NCBI GenBank assembly: GCA_023442465.1
Contig: JAEZZQ010000016.1
Coordinates: 496,001 to 560,000 of the forward strand
Length of the DNA: 64,000 nucleotides
Direction of reading: 5' to 3'
From: Bacillota bacterium
Lineage (GTDB): Bacteria > Bacillota > Clostridia > Lachnospirales > Lachnospiraceae
The position numbers and the translations under genes were made by a program. The notes beneath the pieces were generated by a model. The model did not search any database. It was not told the origin of the DNA and saw only the letters and a list, made by a program, of their open reading frames with translations. Below, piece after piece: positions 27,862-37,323 of this stretch (positions within the stretch are counted from its first letter, which is position 1; every line of letters starts with the position of its first letter).

Positions 27862-27887
27862 CCCCCGAATCACTTTGACTCAGGGGC
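27862..27887 (-). terminator. Terminator of the Avs4-like gene
   Basis: On the minus strand a stem CCCCTGAGTCA / TGATTCGGGG with a tight loop is followed by GTTTTC. It lies 18 bases past the stop codon. Confidence 0.75.
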
Positions 27888-27904
27888 ATTATTCCACTCA
27901 CTTT

Positions 27905-30900
27905 TTAGGACTCCGTTTTTTCCATTTTCCCTTCAAGTTCCTTTTCTTTTATCGTAAAGATTCCTTCCCATTCCACTCTTTCTCCTGTTCCTCTAAAATC
28001 ATGGAAAATTCTCTTTTCAATTGTGACTAACCACAGAATGGATAAATCATTATCTTTCAACCACTCGGTAAGCATTTCCTTGTCTATCAACAACAAATGA
28101 TTAGCTAGACGGGTAATGCCAGGGTTAAAACAAACAACTTTCCCTTCCTTTAAATATTCTCCTACAGTATCGCTATCCTGAAGTTCCATTCCATTAATAA
28201 TTATCTTTGTTGGTATATCAAATGCTATTGTATCCTGTTTAGAAAAATCATATTCCTCTTCCCAAATATGGCGTTGGGATGTATTAGCGTAAAGTATCCC
28301 AGTATTTTCTTCATCGATTATCAGTTCTCTCCAACCTTCATCATTGAAGGAGGAATCCATTTTTTCGTAATGAGTATTCCAGTAATTTTCTTTATAAAAC
28401 ATACCATTAAAATTAAGTAATTGCAAAGCAGACTTGCTTTCTTGCGGATAATCTTTATTCCACTTTTTCCACTTTTGCATATCTTCCTTTTTCAATAAAA
28501 AGGAATCGATTTGTGCGTACATTGTTTTTTTTGGTACATCAGAGTCTTCTTTCTCTTCTTCATCCCTATACTCATTCCAATGCGGAAAACTACACAAGGC
28601 TAACCACTTTTTATTATTATCAGCAAATTCAATCAAATTCTTCCCAAATTCCAAAGGTTGTTGAAGCCATTCCATGTTATCACTCTCTGCGTCTAAAAGT
28701 TTGTAATCACAATACCACGTTCTAGGAGGCTGATAATAAGGTTCTATACTTGTATTGCTAATCAACAAGGTGGGATCAAAAGTTCTCACTCCTAATTCAT
28801 CCGCTCCCTTCAAGTATTCCGTTGCTACCTGTTCCCCCCACTCCGGCTGGAGCATATAGCAATCCGCTATTCTTGCCACAATTTCATAAAATGCAATCCA
28901 TTGATACTTTTTCCCAATTCTTTCTGTTTTCCCTCCCCTTCTTCCAAAATAGCCTGGAATGTCTTTATCATGTAACTCAGGATTAAATCCCAATTTCAAA
29001 ATTCTTTTAATCATCCACCTTCTAAACTTATCGATATCAGCTATATTATCAAATTTATTAAGTGTATTCTTGAATATATATCTACCAAAATCTCCATATC
29101 CTGTTCCAATATCCAATGAACTCAATACATATGAAAATGCTTTATTATCTTTATACTTTTCTTCGAGTTTATCAATTGTAGCCTGACTTGGAAATCTCAT
29201 AGGAAACTTACTTCTAAATGGTATCTCTATACTCTCACTAATTTCTTTATTTCTATCTTCTTCATATATGTTATTAGTCAAGGCATATTTTACTATTCCT
29301 AGCGCGTAGTCTCTAATCAGTATATGAGGAATAATCTCTTCTTTTTCAAATATTCTTTTTAACACATAATCGCTGATACTTCTAATTGTTTTTTTATCCT
29401 TACACAAAACAACCGTACCATACATAGTTGCAAATAGTCTTTCTGTTACATAAGAATCTTCTACTTTTTCAAACATCTTAAATAATTCTATTACTTCCTC
29501 TGGGGCATCCTTATATATGCATACCAATCCTTTACTTGCCCCATCACGTAGCTCTCTATTATTTGAAGTACAAAACCAAGCCAAAATTATTCCCAATAAT
29601 TTTCGTGATTCGGAATTAAGTTTTTGGTTACTATGTGATCCCCAACTCCATGTTATTATTCTTCGATATATGAATGGATTAAACCTTTCATAACATTCGT
29701 TAATATGTGTATTCCACCACAAGTCTCTTTTTCCTGTTTTTTCATTGACCAAAAAATTTTCATGAATAAACACGCTATTAAAAGAACTGTCAGATAACGA
29801 ACATAACGGTAATATCTCATCAATTACCATCAGCTTTAAATGTTCATTTTTTAGTGACTGATCTCTTAGCCAATTAAAGATTTTCTGATCAACAGTCCTA
29901 TTTTTTCGCCAAATTAAACTTTTCAAAAATCCTTTAATGATATATCCTGAAATTGGTCCTTCCGGGCAACAATATAATAGCTCTGTTCCATAAACCTCCG
30001 GTAATAAAATAGACAACATATTAATAGTATTTGTTTTTCCAAATCTATTAGTCTCAAAAATATTCTCAAAATAAGGCGTACTATTTATATAATGCTTTAA
30101 AGATTCCTCCTCGTTTTTTTCTTTCAAGCAATAATATAGTACAAAATAATCTCCCATTCTCTCATAAGAAAACATGACATATTTCTCTTCCTGTCCATAC
30201 CTTGTTCCGCACTTAAAGATATTTTCTTTAATTAACGCATCAAGAAAATTTTTGTATTCGTTAGACTGCTGTCTGTAATATAATGATATTCCTTCATTGA
30301 TAGCTTGCAAAGCATCTTTATATTTCAATGAATATGTATTTTCACTAATCATTTTTAATGCAATTTTCTGGACGCACAAATCAACAAGGTTTAAAGATTC
30401 TTCATACTGAAAACGATCTACCTTGGCCAATTTTTTGTTTATATATTTTAAATAACCATTAAAGACATCCGAAATACTTGGAAGGAAAGCAAGCTCCCTT
30501 TTGTTTTCAAAAGTTTCACAGAAGAGTTTTAAATACAGGGCATTAGAAAACTCTTCTACCAAAATAGGAATACTAAAATTTATTCCATAATGCTTAAAAA
30601 AATTATCACAAGCCTCTTCCACACAATCTTCAAATCCAGCATGTCGAGTAATTACCATATTTTTTTTACAATCATCTGGCACTATCTCATCCATATTATC
30701 ACTTCTTATGCTCACAACAAATGCAATCCATGGAAATCTCTTCATCTCTGTAACTATGCCATTTAAATATTTAGGCCAAATTAGACTTCCTTCCCCCTCA
30801 TTGAGAGCATCTATAGCAAAAATTATTCTCTCGCCTTTTGATTGTCCAATTGCATTCAGTGTTCCTAATATATTATTATAATTCAAGCTACACTGAAAAA

Positions 30901-32053
30901 TCTGCTTTATTTGTTCTTTGGGATTCACATTACTTGTAAAATAATCTCCTAATATTAATACTGACGGAATTCCTTCTTCAGATGCCTTTTTACAAACATC
31001 CGCTAATAAATGTGACTTTCCAGAACCAGCTTCACCATATAAAAGCATAATGGGATTATTTAACAAAATCAGTTCATTTTTTATTAAATCCTTTATTTCA
31101 TAGATTATATTCGAAAATTCAGTATATCTACTGTAAAATTCGGAATTATAAAAATCCTTCTGTAACTTTTCCATCACAGCATTATATATAACATCACTAA
31201 TTTCTTCTATTCGCACTAACATTTTCTCAATATTTTCAAGTGGTAGTAACTGCATCTCATTATATCCATTTAGTAACAATTCTTCAGATGTCTGCTCTAT
31301 TGCTACTAATAATTCATTTTGCTTATGTTTCAAAATATCATCTATTCTTAGGACCTCATTCGCAAAATTTCTTCCTAATTTTACAAAGTTTCTTCTGACT
31401 CTTTGTATTCTTATATATTCATTTGATGTTCTACGCAAGTAATTAAACTTTTTACTTATTTCTAATTGAACATTAAATTCGGGGCTATATCTCGGTCCCA
31501 AGTCGCTGATTGTATTTTCCAGCTGATTACCAAACCAAATACTTGTAAATTCTTCATTGTTAAACCAGTAATATCGCATACCTTCATTTTCTGGTCTCAT
31601 CAATTTCCCAAGAAGTTCAGATGCATTCAACAAATTTATTTCAATATTTCGATTCTGCTTTTTTGCTTCGCTTTTCCAAGCAGCCACTTTATCTTCCCAT
31701 TTTTCCAAAGCACTTTTTGTCTTTCTCCCATTTCTTTCGTAATTATGATCAGGCAAATCAAAAGGAATTGCTACCACAAATAAAGTCATTTGTAAATGAC
31801 TTTTTAATGCTGTTTTATAAGACGTATCAGCCTGTTTCAGTACACTATCTATATCAAATACATACTTAGCCTGCCACGCATATTCTTTTCCATTTTGAAG
31901 TCTCCAAAAACACTCAACACCTCCATCTGGCGTTCCCTTTCTTATAAAGGTTTTATACTCATTATTTTTTTCCTGCCTTACCAGCTGACATACCAGCTCT
32001 TCAAATGCATTATTTTGTGAATTATTATATACTCTTATATTCCTCCAGTTCAT
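27905..32053 (-). CDS. Avs4-like antiviral STAND NTPase with Mrr-type nuclease domain
   Basis: The 1382 residues read as three blocks. Residues 1 to about 170 form an Mrr-like nuclease: NAFEELVCQLVRQE, then GTPDGGVECFW (Asp43, Glu47) and WQAKYVF (Gln61-Lys63). Residues about 300-560 form a STAND NTPase with Walker A GEAGSGKS (340-347) and Walker B IIFAIDALNEGEG (410-422). The remaining 800 or so residues are helical and probably sense the target. This order matches the Avs4 class of AVAST anti-phage proteins, which bind phage portal protein, oligomerise and cut DNA. The target here is inferred only from the class. A strong GAGGAGGGG site precedes the ATG. The gene is very AT-rich, as expected for acquired DNA, and has its own terminator. 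Confidence 0.82.
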   Translation of the reverse strand: MNWRNIRVYNNSQNNAFEELVCQLVRQEKNNEYKTFIRKGTPDGGVECFWRLQNGKEYAWQAKYVFDIDSVLKQADTSYKTALKSHLQMTLFVVAIPFDLPDHNYERNGRKTKSALEKWEDKVAAWKSEAKKQNRNIEINLLNASELLGKLMRPENEGMRYYWFNNEEFTSIWFGNQLENTISDLGPRYSPEFNVQLEISKKFNYLRRTSNEYIRIQRVRRNFVKLGRNFANEVLRIDDILKHKQNELLVAIEQTSEELLLNGYNEMQLLPLENIEKMLVRIEEISDVIYNAVMEKLQKDFYNSEFYSRYTEFSNIIYEIKDLIKNELILLNNPIMLLYGEAGSGKSHLLADVCKKASEEGIPSVLILGDYFTSNVNPKEQIKQIFQCSLNYNNILGTLNAIGQSKGERIIFAIDALNEGEGSLIWPKYLNGIVTEMKRFPWIAFVVSIRSDNMDEIVPDDCKKNMVITRHAGFEDCVEEACDNFFKHYGINFSIPILVEEFSNALYLKLFCETFENKRELAFLPSISDVFNGYLKYINKKLAKVDRFQYEESLNLVDLCVQKIALKMISENTYSLKYKDALQAINEGISLYYRQQSNEYKNFLDALIKENIFKCGTRYGQEEKYVMFSYERMGDYFVLYYCLKEKNEEESLKHYINSTPYFENIFETNRFGKTNTINMLSILLPEVYGTELLYCCPEGPISGYIIKGFLKSLIWRKNRTVDQKIFNWLRDQSLKNEHLKLMVIDEILPLCSLSDSSFNSVFIHENFLVNEKTGKRDLWWNTHINECYERFNPFIYRRIITWSWGSHSNQKLNSESRKLLGIILAWFCTSNNRELRDGASKGLVCIYKDAPEEVIELFKMFEKVEDSYVTERLFATMYGTVVLCKDKKTIRSISDYVLKRIFEKEEIIPHILIRDYALGIVKYALTNNIYEEDRNKEISESIEIPFRSKFPMRFPSQATIDKLEEKYKDNKAFSYVLSSLDIGTGYGDFGRYIFKNTLNKFDNIADIDKFRRWMIKRILKLGFNPELHDKDIPGYFGRRGGKTERIGKKYQWIAFYEIVARIADCYMLQPEWGEQVATEYLKGADELGVRTFDPTLLISNTSIEPYYQPPRTWYCDYKLLDAESDNMEWLQQPLEFGKNLIEFADNNKKWLALCSFPHWNEYRDEEEKEDSDVPKKTMYAQIDSFLLKKEDMQKWKKWNKDYPQESKSALQLLNFNGMFYKENYWNTHYEKMDSSFNDEGWRELIIDEENTGILYANTSQRHIWEEEYDFSKQDTIAFDIPTKIIINGMELQDSDTVGEYLKEGKVVCFNPGITRLANHLLLIDKEMLTEWLKDNDLSILWLVTIEKRIFHDFRGTGERVEWEGIFTIKEKELEGKMEKTES

Positions 32054-32395
32054 ACTGCCCCTCCTCGAAAATTTATCTATTGTCTATACAAAATTTCTCC
32101 TACAACTAAATAAGTATCTTTGTATAATGTTATTTTTTTTTTCAGTGACCAATAAATTGTTTTATGGCACCTTCCATTTATATTTTACATCTAATAGAAA
32201 TAATAACAAACTTCATACTTTTTTACTATCATTTTTCCTGTAGTTTTGTTACGTCAGGAATAACTTTTTTTCATTCATTTTCATTTATATTGATATTTAA
32301 TGATAATTAATATTCCGTTCCTTTCAGACTCCCGAGTGGAGCTATATCGTCAGTTTGTCAGCTAAAATTTCTCATTATAAATGAACAGAAAAACA
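32054..32395. other. AT-rich gap upstream of the Avs4-like gene
   Basis: There is no ORF with coding character. It must hold the Avs4-like promoter, but I find no well-spaced -35/-10 pair. T-runs near 32128 and 32265 are the only notable composition. Confidence 0.4.
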
Positions 32396-32419
32396 CCCCC
32401 AAATCTTTTGCTTTGGAGG
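32396..32419 (-). terminator. Terminator of the Schlafen/AlbA_2 gene
   Basis: A minus-strand stem CCTCCAAA / TTTGGGGG with an 8-base loop is followed by TGTTTTTC. It lies 12 bases after the stop codon at 32431. Confidence 0.8.
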
Positions 32420-32430
32420 CATTATTCAAC

Positions 32431-33891
32431 TCACTTCTTTTCTATATTAACTACATATTTTTGAAATCTGCTTTTAGGTTTTTCTGGTATTGTATATAAT
32501 AGTTTTCCACTATCCAATAATGGGGTAATATAATTCCTTGTTAAATATGTTAAATTTTTATAGCCCATATACCCGCTAATCTCTTTCTTAGTTCGTGCCA
32601 CGCTGCAATATTCAAGGATTTTATTTTGAATATCTTGATTTTTGACTTGGTCACTGACTTGATCACTAACTTGGTCACTGACTTGGTCATTCTGCACTGG
32701 TCCCACTTTATAAGTAGCTGTTGTATTTAGCGGAATAATTGTAGTAAATATATCTCCTTCCGAGAATTGAGGCGTGCCGCCAGAATACAATTTTGTATAT
32801 TTATAAGTGTTTCTCATTCCAGATCCTAATTCATCTGCAAGCCCTATTTCCCGAAAGACTTTTGAAATTGGCGGATTTTTAGGAAATGGTTTAAAATTAG
32901 ATAAATTTAGGCTTCCATATCCATGTGGCCTATTACTGTTCTCTGCAAAAATTCGTTCTTTCTCTATTACCATCTTTGCCACAAAACCGCTAGAATAATC
33001 CCTATGAGCAAGACTGTTAGATATAATTTCCCTTAGTATAGCATCTCTTGCACTAACTGACTGCATACCTTCCAGCACAAATGGGTTATTCAAATGTTTC
33101 TTGGCAAATTCACTCATTCTATCGTAGCTTTCCAACAGATTAGTAATAACAACATCCCTATCATCGTATCGATCAAGATTTTCTACTCGAAAAATCATAT
33201 CTGTTTTATGCTGTGGTAATGCTGACATAATAGTGGTATCTTTACCAAATAATAATACTGCTGCTAGAGTTATTCCTTCTTGATGTGTTTCGGTATCAAG
33301 CAAAATTAGTCCTGCGCTTCGTAATAATTCTTCATCACTCATGGAAAGCCATGGATGCTTATCACTTCTGACATACGTCATTTTTCTTGCTCTTTCAATC
33401 AAATCAGAACGTAATTCTCCTATTCCCCATTTCGAAAACACTTTATTTACATAGTAAGTCCCTTGCTTTCTTGCATATAATTTATATACTAATTCTTCAT
33501 TATCCGTTATATCAATATCAGACTCATTGTTCCTATCATATATTCTGCCCGAACATCTACTAACTTGTGTACCTTCCGGGACATAAATATACAGTATTTT
33601 CTTTCCATGAATTTCATATTCAACTGGTGTTAAAAATAATGGCGGATACATCTTGTTTGCATTATTTATTACAGTAACAAAATCTCTTTTCATCTTTTCT
33701 ATACAATCCGAGTAGATACCTAATACCTCACCATTATCTTTTACTCCCAAAAATACATGTCCACCGTCTCTATTAGAAAAAGCACAGATACTTTCATATA
33801 CATCTTTTGTTATGTCTAAAGTAGACTTTTTAAACTCAATTGTATGTCCTTCTCCTTTGCTAATAATACTAAGCAAATCTTCTTGGTTCAA
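32431..33891 (-). CDS. Schlafen AlbA_2-domain protein with ATPase_C_4-like and winged-helix parts
   Basis: The 486 residues start with an AlbA_2 (Schlafen-type) domain: GEGHTIEFKKSTLDI, then ICAFSNRDGGHVFLGVKDNG, with the typical Glu-Phe-Lys and Asn-x-x-Gly-Gly pieces. The middle carries REIISNSLAHRDYSSG and GLADELGSGMRN, as in the ATPase_C_4 family of putative helicase/regulator proteins. A repeat DQVSDQVSDQVSDQVKNQ (about residues 400-418) joins this to a C-terminal winged-helix region. The start codon is TTG at 33891, with AAGGAG 8 bases upstream. It lies 30 bases after the kinase-like gene, so the two are probably co-transcribed. Its role, whether regulator or RNA-directed effector, is not settled for the family. 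Confidence 0.82.
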   Translation of the reverse strand: MNQEDLLSIISKGEGHTIEFKKSTLDITKDVYESICAFSNRDGGHVFLGVKDNGEVLGIYSDCIEKMKRDFVTVINNANKMYPPLFLTPVEYEIHGKKILYIYVPEGTQVSRCSGRIYDRNNESDIDITDNEELVYKLYARKQGTYYVNKVFSKWGIGELRSDLIERARKMTYVRSDKHPWLSMSDEELLRSAGLILLDTETHQEGITLAAVLLFGKDTTIMSALPQHKTDMIFRVENLDRYDDRDVVITNLLESYDRMSEFAKKHLNNPFVLEGMQSVSARDAILREIISNSLAHRDYSSGFVAKMVIEKERIFAENSNRPHGYGSLNLSNFKPFPKNPPISKVFREIGLADELGSGMRNTYKYTKLYSGGTPQFSEGDIFTTIIPLNTTATYKVGPVQNDQVSDQVSDQVSDQVKNQDIQNKILEYCSVARTKKEISGYMGYKNLTYLTRNYITPLLDSGKLLYTIPEKPKSRFQKYVVNIEKK

Positions 33892-33921
33892 ATTTTCGTC
33901 TCCTTTCTGTAACTCCCGATT

Positions 33922-34374
33922 CTATTTGATATCAAACTTGGCACCATTATCTGGAAAATATATATTTCTTTTTTCTCTCCACTGCTTAATCGTACAATAA
34001 GAGGATACGCTTTCCATTATCGAGTACCATAATTTGCAAGGATACTCATACTCTCCTGCATCAAATATTACTGCTGCTACTCCAGCCAATTTTGTATTTG
34101 CATTCTTTATTGCCTCCTCTCTTGCTTTATGAGATACATCCTTTTCATCTTCTTTTGGAAAATATATTTTTACAACTTGCTTTACGTTGAGTATTTTATG
34201 TGTAACGCTAAAAGTAATTCCATTTGCTCCATTTCCTAATGGTTCTTTATCAAAATAGTATTGTAGGAAACCTCCTTTTTCTTTGGACTCCCCTACGAGC
34301 TTGCCATCGCAATATAATAATCCGTCTTTTACTAATAATCTTTTTTTATGAATATCTTTTTTTTCAGTCAACAT
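33922..34374 (-). CDS. Protein-kinase-like N-lobe only (truncated kinase fold)
   Basis: The 150 residues contain what looks like the N-lobe of a Ser/Thr-type protein kinase: a glycine-rich loop LGNGANGITFSV (46-57), the ATP-anchoring Lys69 in QVVKIYF and a helix KAREEAIKNA (84-93) that can supply the paired Glu. A strand CKLWYSIMES that could be the hinge follows. The protein then ends within about 30 residues, so the catalytic HRD and DFG parts are absent. No continuation is seen in other frames before the next gene starts 30 bases on. It may be a remnant, or a free N-lobe acting with the co-transcribed AlbA_2 protein. The ribosome site is weak. Confidence 0.6.
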   Translation of the reverse strand: MLTEKKDIHKKRLLVKDGLLYCDGKLVGESKEKGGFLQYYFDKEPLGNGANGITFSVTHKILNVKQVVKIYFPKEDEKDVSHKAREEAIKNANTKLAGVAAVIFDAGEYEYPCKLWYSIMESVSSYCTIKQWREKRNIYFPDNGAKFDIK

Positions 34375-34466
34375 ATATACACCTATTATTTACCTTTTTA
34401 TATTTAACAATAAAATTCTAATCTATCAAACTGCTTTCTCACATCGAAAAAAGTAATACCGCTTTT

Positions 34467-34734
34467 CTAGTCCTTACCATCTCCGCTTTTGACATACCCA
34501 AGTAATTCGTAAGATCTACGAATCCCATAGTTTTCAGCAGGTGTATCAAGCTTCCATTTTTTTGAACTTTGGGTAAGCTTTTTCGAATATGCGCGGTGGC
34601 AAAAATCATTTTTTCTTCAAGTTAATCATCAGCAGATATACACCAAACTGTTCATAGTCAGGTGCAAAAGCACACAATGCCGCCTCATAAAGAATGGGAA
34701 TATCTCTTTTTAACATCTTTCTCACTGTTACCAT
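34467..34734 (-). pseudogene. GNAT acetyltransferase remnant
   Basis: The ATG at 34734 opens a 43-codon frame (VRKMLKRDIPILYEAA, then FAPDYEQFGVYLL) typical of a GNAT N-terminus. It stops at a TGA, after which another frame continues FLPPRIFEKAY. A further frame then gives WKLDTPAENYGIRRSYELLG and YVKSG, the usual GNAT C-terminal end, stopping at 34467. The central acetyl-CoA-binding part is deleted, so the gene is dead. It fills the gap between the kinase-like and HEPN-like genes. Confidence 0.75.
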
Positions 34735-34771
34735 AACTACTCTCCCTATAGGTAGAGAAAATTTAATTTAT

Positions 34772-35461
34772 CTATATTTTCCCGTCTTTAATAAGTTTTT
34801 CTTTTAATTGATCGATAAATGGTCGCATTCTACGATATGCTTTTTTACTCAACTCCAGCTCATAAATAATGCCTTTTCTTTGCTCTGCAATAATATGAAT
34901 ACCGTTTCTGTATGAGTATATTTCAATTATTTCAGCTGGCAAATCCACTTCAATTCCATCAAAATTAATAAATTTATGAATTAGTCCTAAACTTTCCGCC
35001 GTTCTACATTTATCATCAAATCTTACTTGTACTTTTTCTTTTTTCTTTTTATCGTAATAAAATGGTACAATTGATTTGTTGTCATGCAATAATGCATCCT
35101 GCAATATATCTTGTTTATTTTTAGGAATTGATATTTTTATCGGTACGACATGATGCATTAAGGAGTCAAATTCAGTAGTGTTTGAATAGTATGTACTTAA
35201 TACATTCTCTATTACAGCTTCGTATATTGACGCATAAGCAAGTATCTGGTTACGCACCTCAAACATCAAGTTTTCACTAGTTGCTTCAATCCCCTCATAA
35301 AGTTTATATGCAAATCTAATTGCTTTAAATTCTGCAATAATACGATTCTTTAGCTCTATATTCTGAATAAAACAAAATTCATTCTCATACCATAAATCTG
35401 TCGCCAAATGATTGGTACAATATAGTTCTATTTCGCTCTTAATTTCTTTTGAAAACGCCAT
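34772..35461 (-). CDS. HEPN-like protein, last gene of an unrecognised four-gene operon
   Basis: The 229 residues start at the ATG at 35461 behind GGAG; an in-frame GTG at 35488 has no ribosome site. The N-terminal half is helical (RNQILAYASIYEAVIENVL). The C-terminal half ends with EIYSYRNGIHIIAEQ, where Arg185-Asn186 and His189 resemble the R-N-x-x-H active site of HEPN ribonucleases, then ELSKKAYRRMRPFIDQLKEK. HEPN proteins are common toxins and effectors in defence systems. The R-to-H spacing is one short of the classical R-x4-6-H, so the call is tentative. It follows the SEC-C gene by 40 bases. Confidence 0.5.
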   Translation of the reverse strand: MAFSKEIKSEIELYCTNHLATDLWYENEFCFIQNIELKNRIIAEFKAIRFAYKLYEGIEATSENLMFEVRNQILAYASIYEAVIENVLSTYYSNTTEFDSLMHHVVPIKISIPKNKQDILQDALLHDNKSIVPFYYDKKKKEKVQVRFDDKCRTAESLGLIHKFINFDGIEVDLPAEIIEIYSYRNGIHIIAEQRKGIIYELELSKKAYRRMRPFIDQLKEKLIKDGKI

Positions 35462-35501
35462 TTGTTCTCCATTCTGCAAATTCAGCACATCAAATTATTT
35501 T

Positions 35502-36665
35502 TTATGTAAACAAGTCAATTTTTCCACGTTTACTGTAATCAAACTCTGTCTTGCTATTTGCAGCGTTTCGTATGCCCTTACCAATACATTTCCCATACAT
35601 AACAGCATCTGGTCCGCTTAAATTTGCGTAGAAAGTATAAGCCTTCTGAGTTTCTTTATCCCAAGAAGTCCACAGCCCTGGACTCAAAACCATATTTTCG
35701 GAAGACAAGGGTAATACCATAGACATATAGAATTTTATCTTTTCCAATGATGCTGTTTTTAATTGCTCAAACAATTTTTGATAAATAGACCTTTCTGTTT
35801 CCATACAACTAAGCAAGACATAAGACTGCGTTGATTCCGGAAATACCGTCACAGCAATACGATGCATTATTCCTTTTACTGTATGCTTTATTTTATTTCC
35901 ATTCAAATCATAATTTAAAGCGATATATGCATAATTTGCAAACTTGATCTGTTCTGGAATTTGAATCACACATGTCACTAAACCACTATGGGTGCTTGAC
36001 ATTATTTCTTTATCAAAATGAGATTGGATTGATTCAAACTCCCGCATCTTCATTTGTAACATCCTATACATTCCCACCATCATGGGAGACCGAAAGGCTT
36101 CTGGATTCATCTTAAAGCATTCCCTATATATATCCATTGTCATGCGCTGTTTATAACACTCAAAAATAAATGCCTTATAAGCATATACAAATTTCATCTT
36201 TTCGTTGGACACATCAAAATCGGGTGCTCCTTTTTCAATAGCTGCAAATGCAATGTTATCATGTAAATCACAGAAACAGGTTTCGGTAGTCGCCTTATTC
36301 GCACTGGTTTTACTCATTTCAACAATAACATCTGGCTCTCCATTCGCCCTCGGAATAATCAATGGGGCTTTCTTCGTATCCATTATATAAACATGTCGCC
36401 GGCTTCCAGCAAGCAGCGAAATAATTTTGTTATTCTGTAAAGCATGTGCTTCTTTAATTTTTCCTTTACAATTTGCTTGATCTGGATGCATACAACATCG
36501 CTTCATTGATTTTCGCATCATTTCCATAACTTGAACTTCCGGTGGTTTCTTGGATATTTCAGTCATTTCCATTACCTTATTTTTGCAACACGCTTTGTAC
36601 TTTATTTCGCTACCACAGGGGCAGCTTTCACTTCCTAATATCTTTATATATTTCAATGGATACAT
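35502..36665 (-). CDS. SEC-C protein with HNH-like Cys/His centre, third gene of the four-gene operon
   Basis: The 387 residues start with a SEC-C zinc motif CPCGSEIKYKACC (15-27). A second Cys/His set follows: Cys57/58 and Cys66 in CCMHPDQANC, His74 in IKEAHALQNN, then Cys130, Cys132, His135 and Asp136 in CFCDLHDN. This arrangement recalls treble-clef/HNH-type nuclease centres, but I cannot assign a named family. The remaining 230 residues are soluble, with MVGMYRMLQMKMREFESIQS helices and a beta-rich end, and no membrane segment. AGGTGG precedes the ATG. Genes on both sides run in the same direction with gaps of 90 and 40 bases. Confidence 0.55.
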   Translation of the reverse strand: MYPLKYIKILGSESCPCGSEIKYKACCKNKVMEMTEISKKPPEVQVMEMMRKSMKRCCMHPDQANCKGKIKEAHALQNNKIISLLAGSRRHVYIMDTKKAPLIIPRANGEPDVIVEMSKTSANKATTETCFCDLHDNIAFAAIEKGAPDFDVSNEKMKFVYAYKAFIFECYKQRMTMDIYRECFKMNPEAFRSPMMVGMYRMLQMKMREFESIQSHFDKEIMSSTHSGLVTCVIQIPEQIKFANYAYIALNYDLNGNKIKHTVKGIMHRIAVTVFPESTQSYVLLSCMETERSIYQKLFEQLKTASLEKIKFYMSMVLPLSSENMVLSPGLWTSWDKETQKAYTFYANLSGPDAVMYGKCIGKGIRNAANSKTEFDYSKRGKIDLFT

Positions 36666-36755
36666 TTTTTACCACCTTCTTCTAGTCCACAAATTGATGT
36701 TTTGTCCTTCCCTATCCATTATACATGGTTAGAAATACCGGTCAATATATACGCA

Positions 36756-37289
36756 TTACATTATGATTGGTGAATTTATATAATCTATATTTTCGCTACC
36801 TGACCTATACTGTTGTTCTATTTCAGCAATGCACTCCTTATCCACTGGTTTTCCTAAAAATTCCTGAAACTCATCAAGGGTATCTTTTCGCTTATTAGTT
36901 TCATAATATTTCATTCTAAAATTTAATTCTGTAACTACATATTTTTTGACCATGTCCAGAGATACCTTTTCTTTAGCTTCTTCACAAGAAAGCTCTTTTT
37001 TATAATAAGGATTGTCTTTACTTCTTTCGATTATCTCATTTATCAATAAATCAGGTGGACTATCACAGTATCTCTTGACCATTTCATAAATCCACTTTAT
37101 ATTTGCTGTCTCTTTTTCGTTGACTACAATTGCTTCTTCTTTCGAATCATATCCAAATGGTGCACCTGATTTCATTCCGTTCCTCCCTGAATCCTCTATT
37201 AAATTCCACTCTATTGTTGGAGACTTTTGTACTTCTTCTTGCTCAGTCTCTTCCACCACATTAATCTGTTCTAAATCCGGAATAAGCAT
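36756..37289 (-). CDS. Serine-recombinase-domain-like protein without catalytic domain, second gene of the operon
   Basis: The 177 residues contain GMKSGAPFGYD, then EEAIVVNEKETANIKWIYEM, closely resembling the DNA-contacting recombinase domain (PF07508 type) of large serine recombinases. There the same G-x-P-x-G-Y and I-V-x-x-E-x-x-x-x-x-x-I-F pattern precedes the zinc ribbon. The N-terminal resolvase domain with the catalytic Ser is absent, and so is the zinc ribbon. The first 35 residues are acidic. GGGAGA precedes the ATG closely. It may be a DNA-binding part reused inside this operon, or the relic of an integrase. It lies 34 bases after the first gene. Confidence 0.5.
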   Translation of the reverse strand: MLIPDLEQINVVEETEQEEVQKSPTIEWNLIEDSGRNGMKSGAPFGYDSKEEAIVVNEKETANIKWIYEMVKRYCDSPPDLLINEIIERSKDNPYYKKELSCEEAKEKVSLDMVKKYVVTELNFRMKYYETNKRKDTLDEFQEFLGKPVDKECIAEIEQQYRSGSENIDYINSPIIM

Positions 37290-37323
37290 TTTCTCCCTAC
37301 ACTCAGTGCCAAGATAACTTATT

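Noticed and set aside
32643..32695. Short direct repeats that might suggest a CRISPR array
   Set aside because: The 12-base units are contiguous, have no spacers and lie in frame in a protein gene; no CRISPR array was found anywhere in the window.
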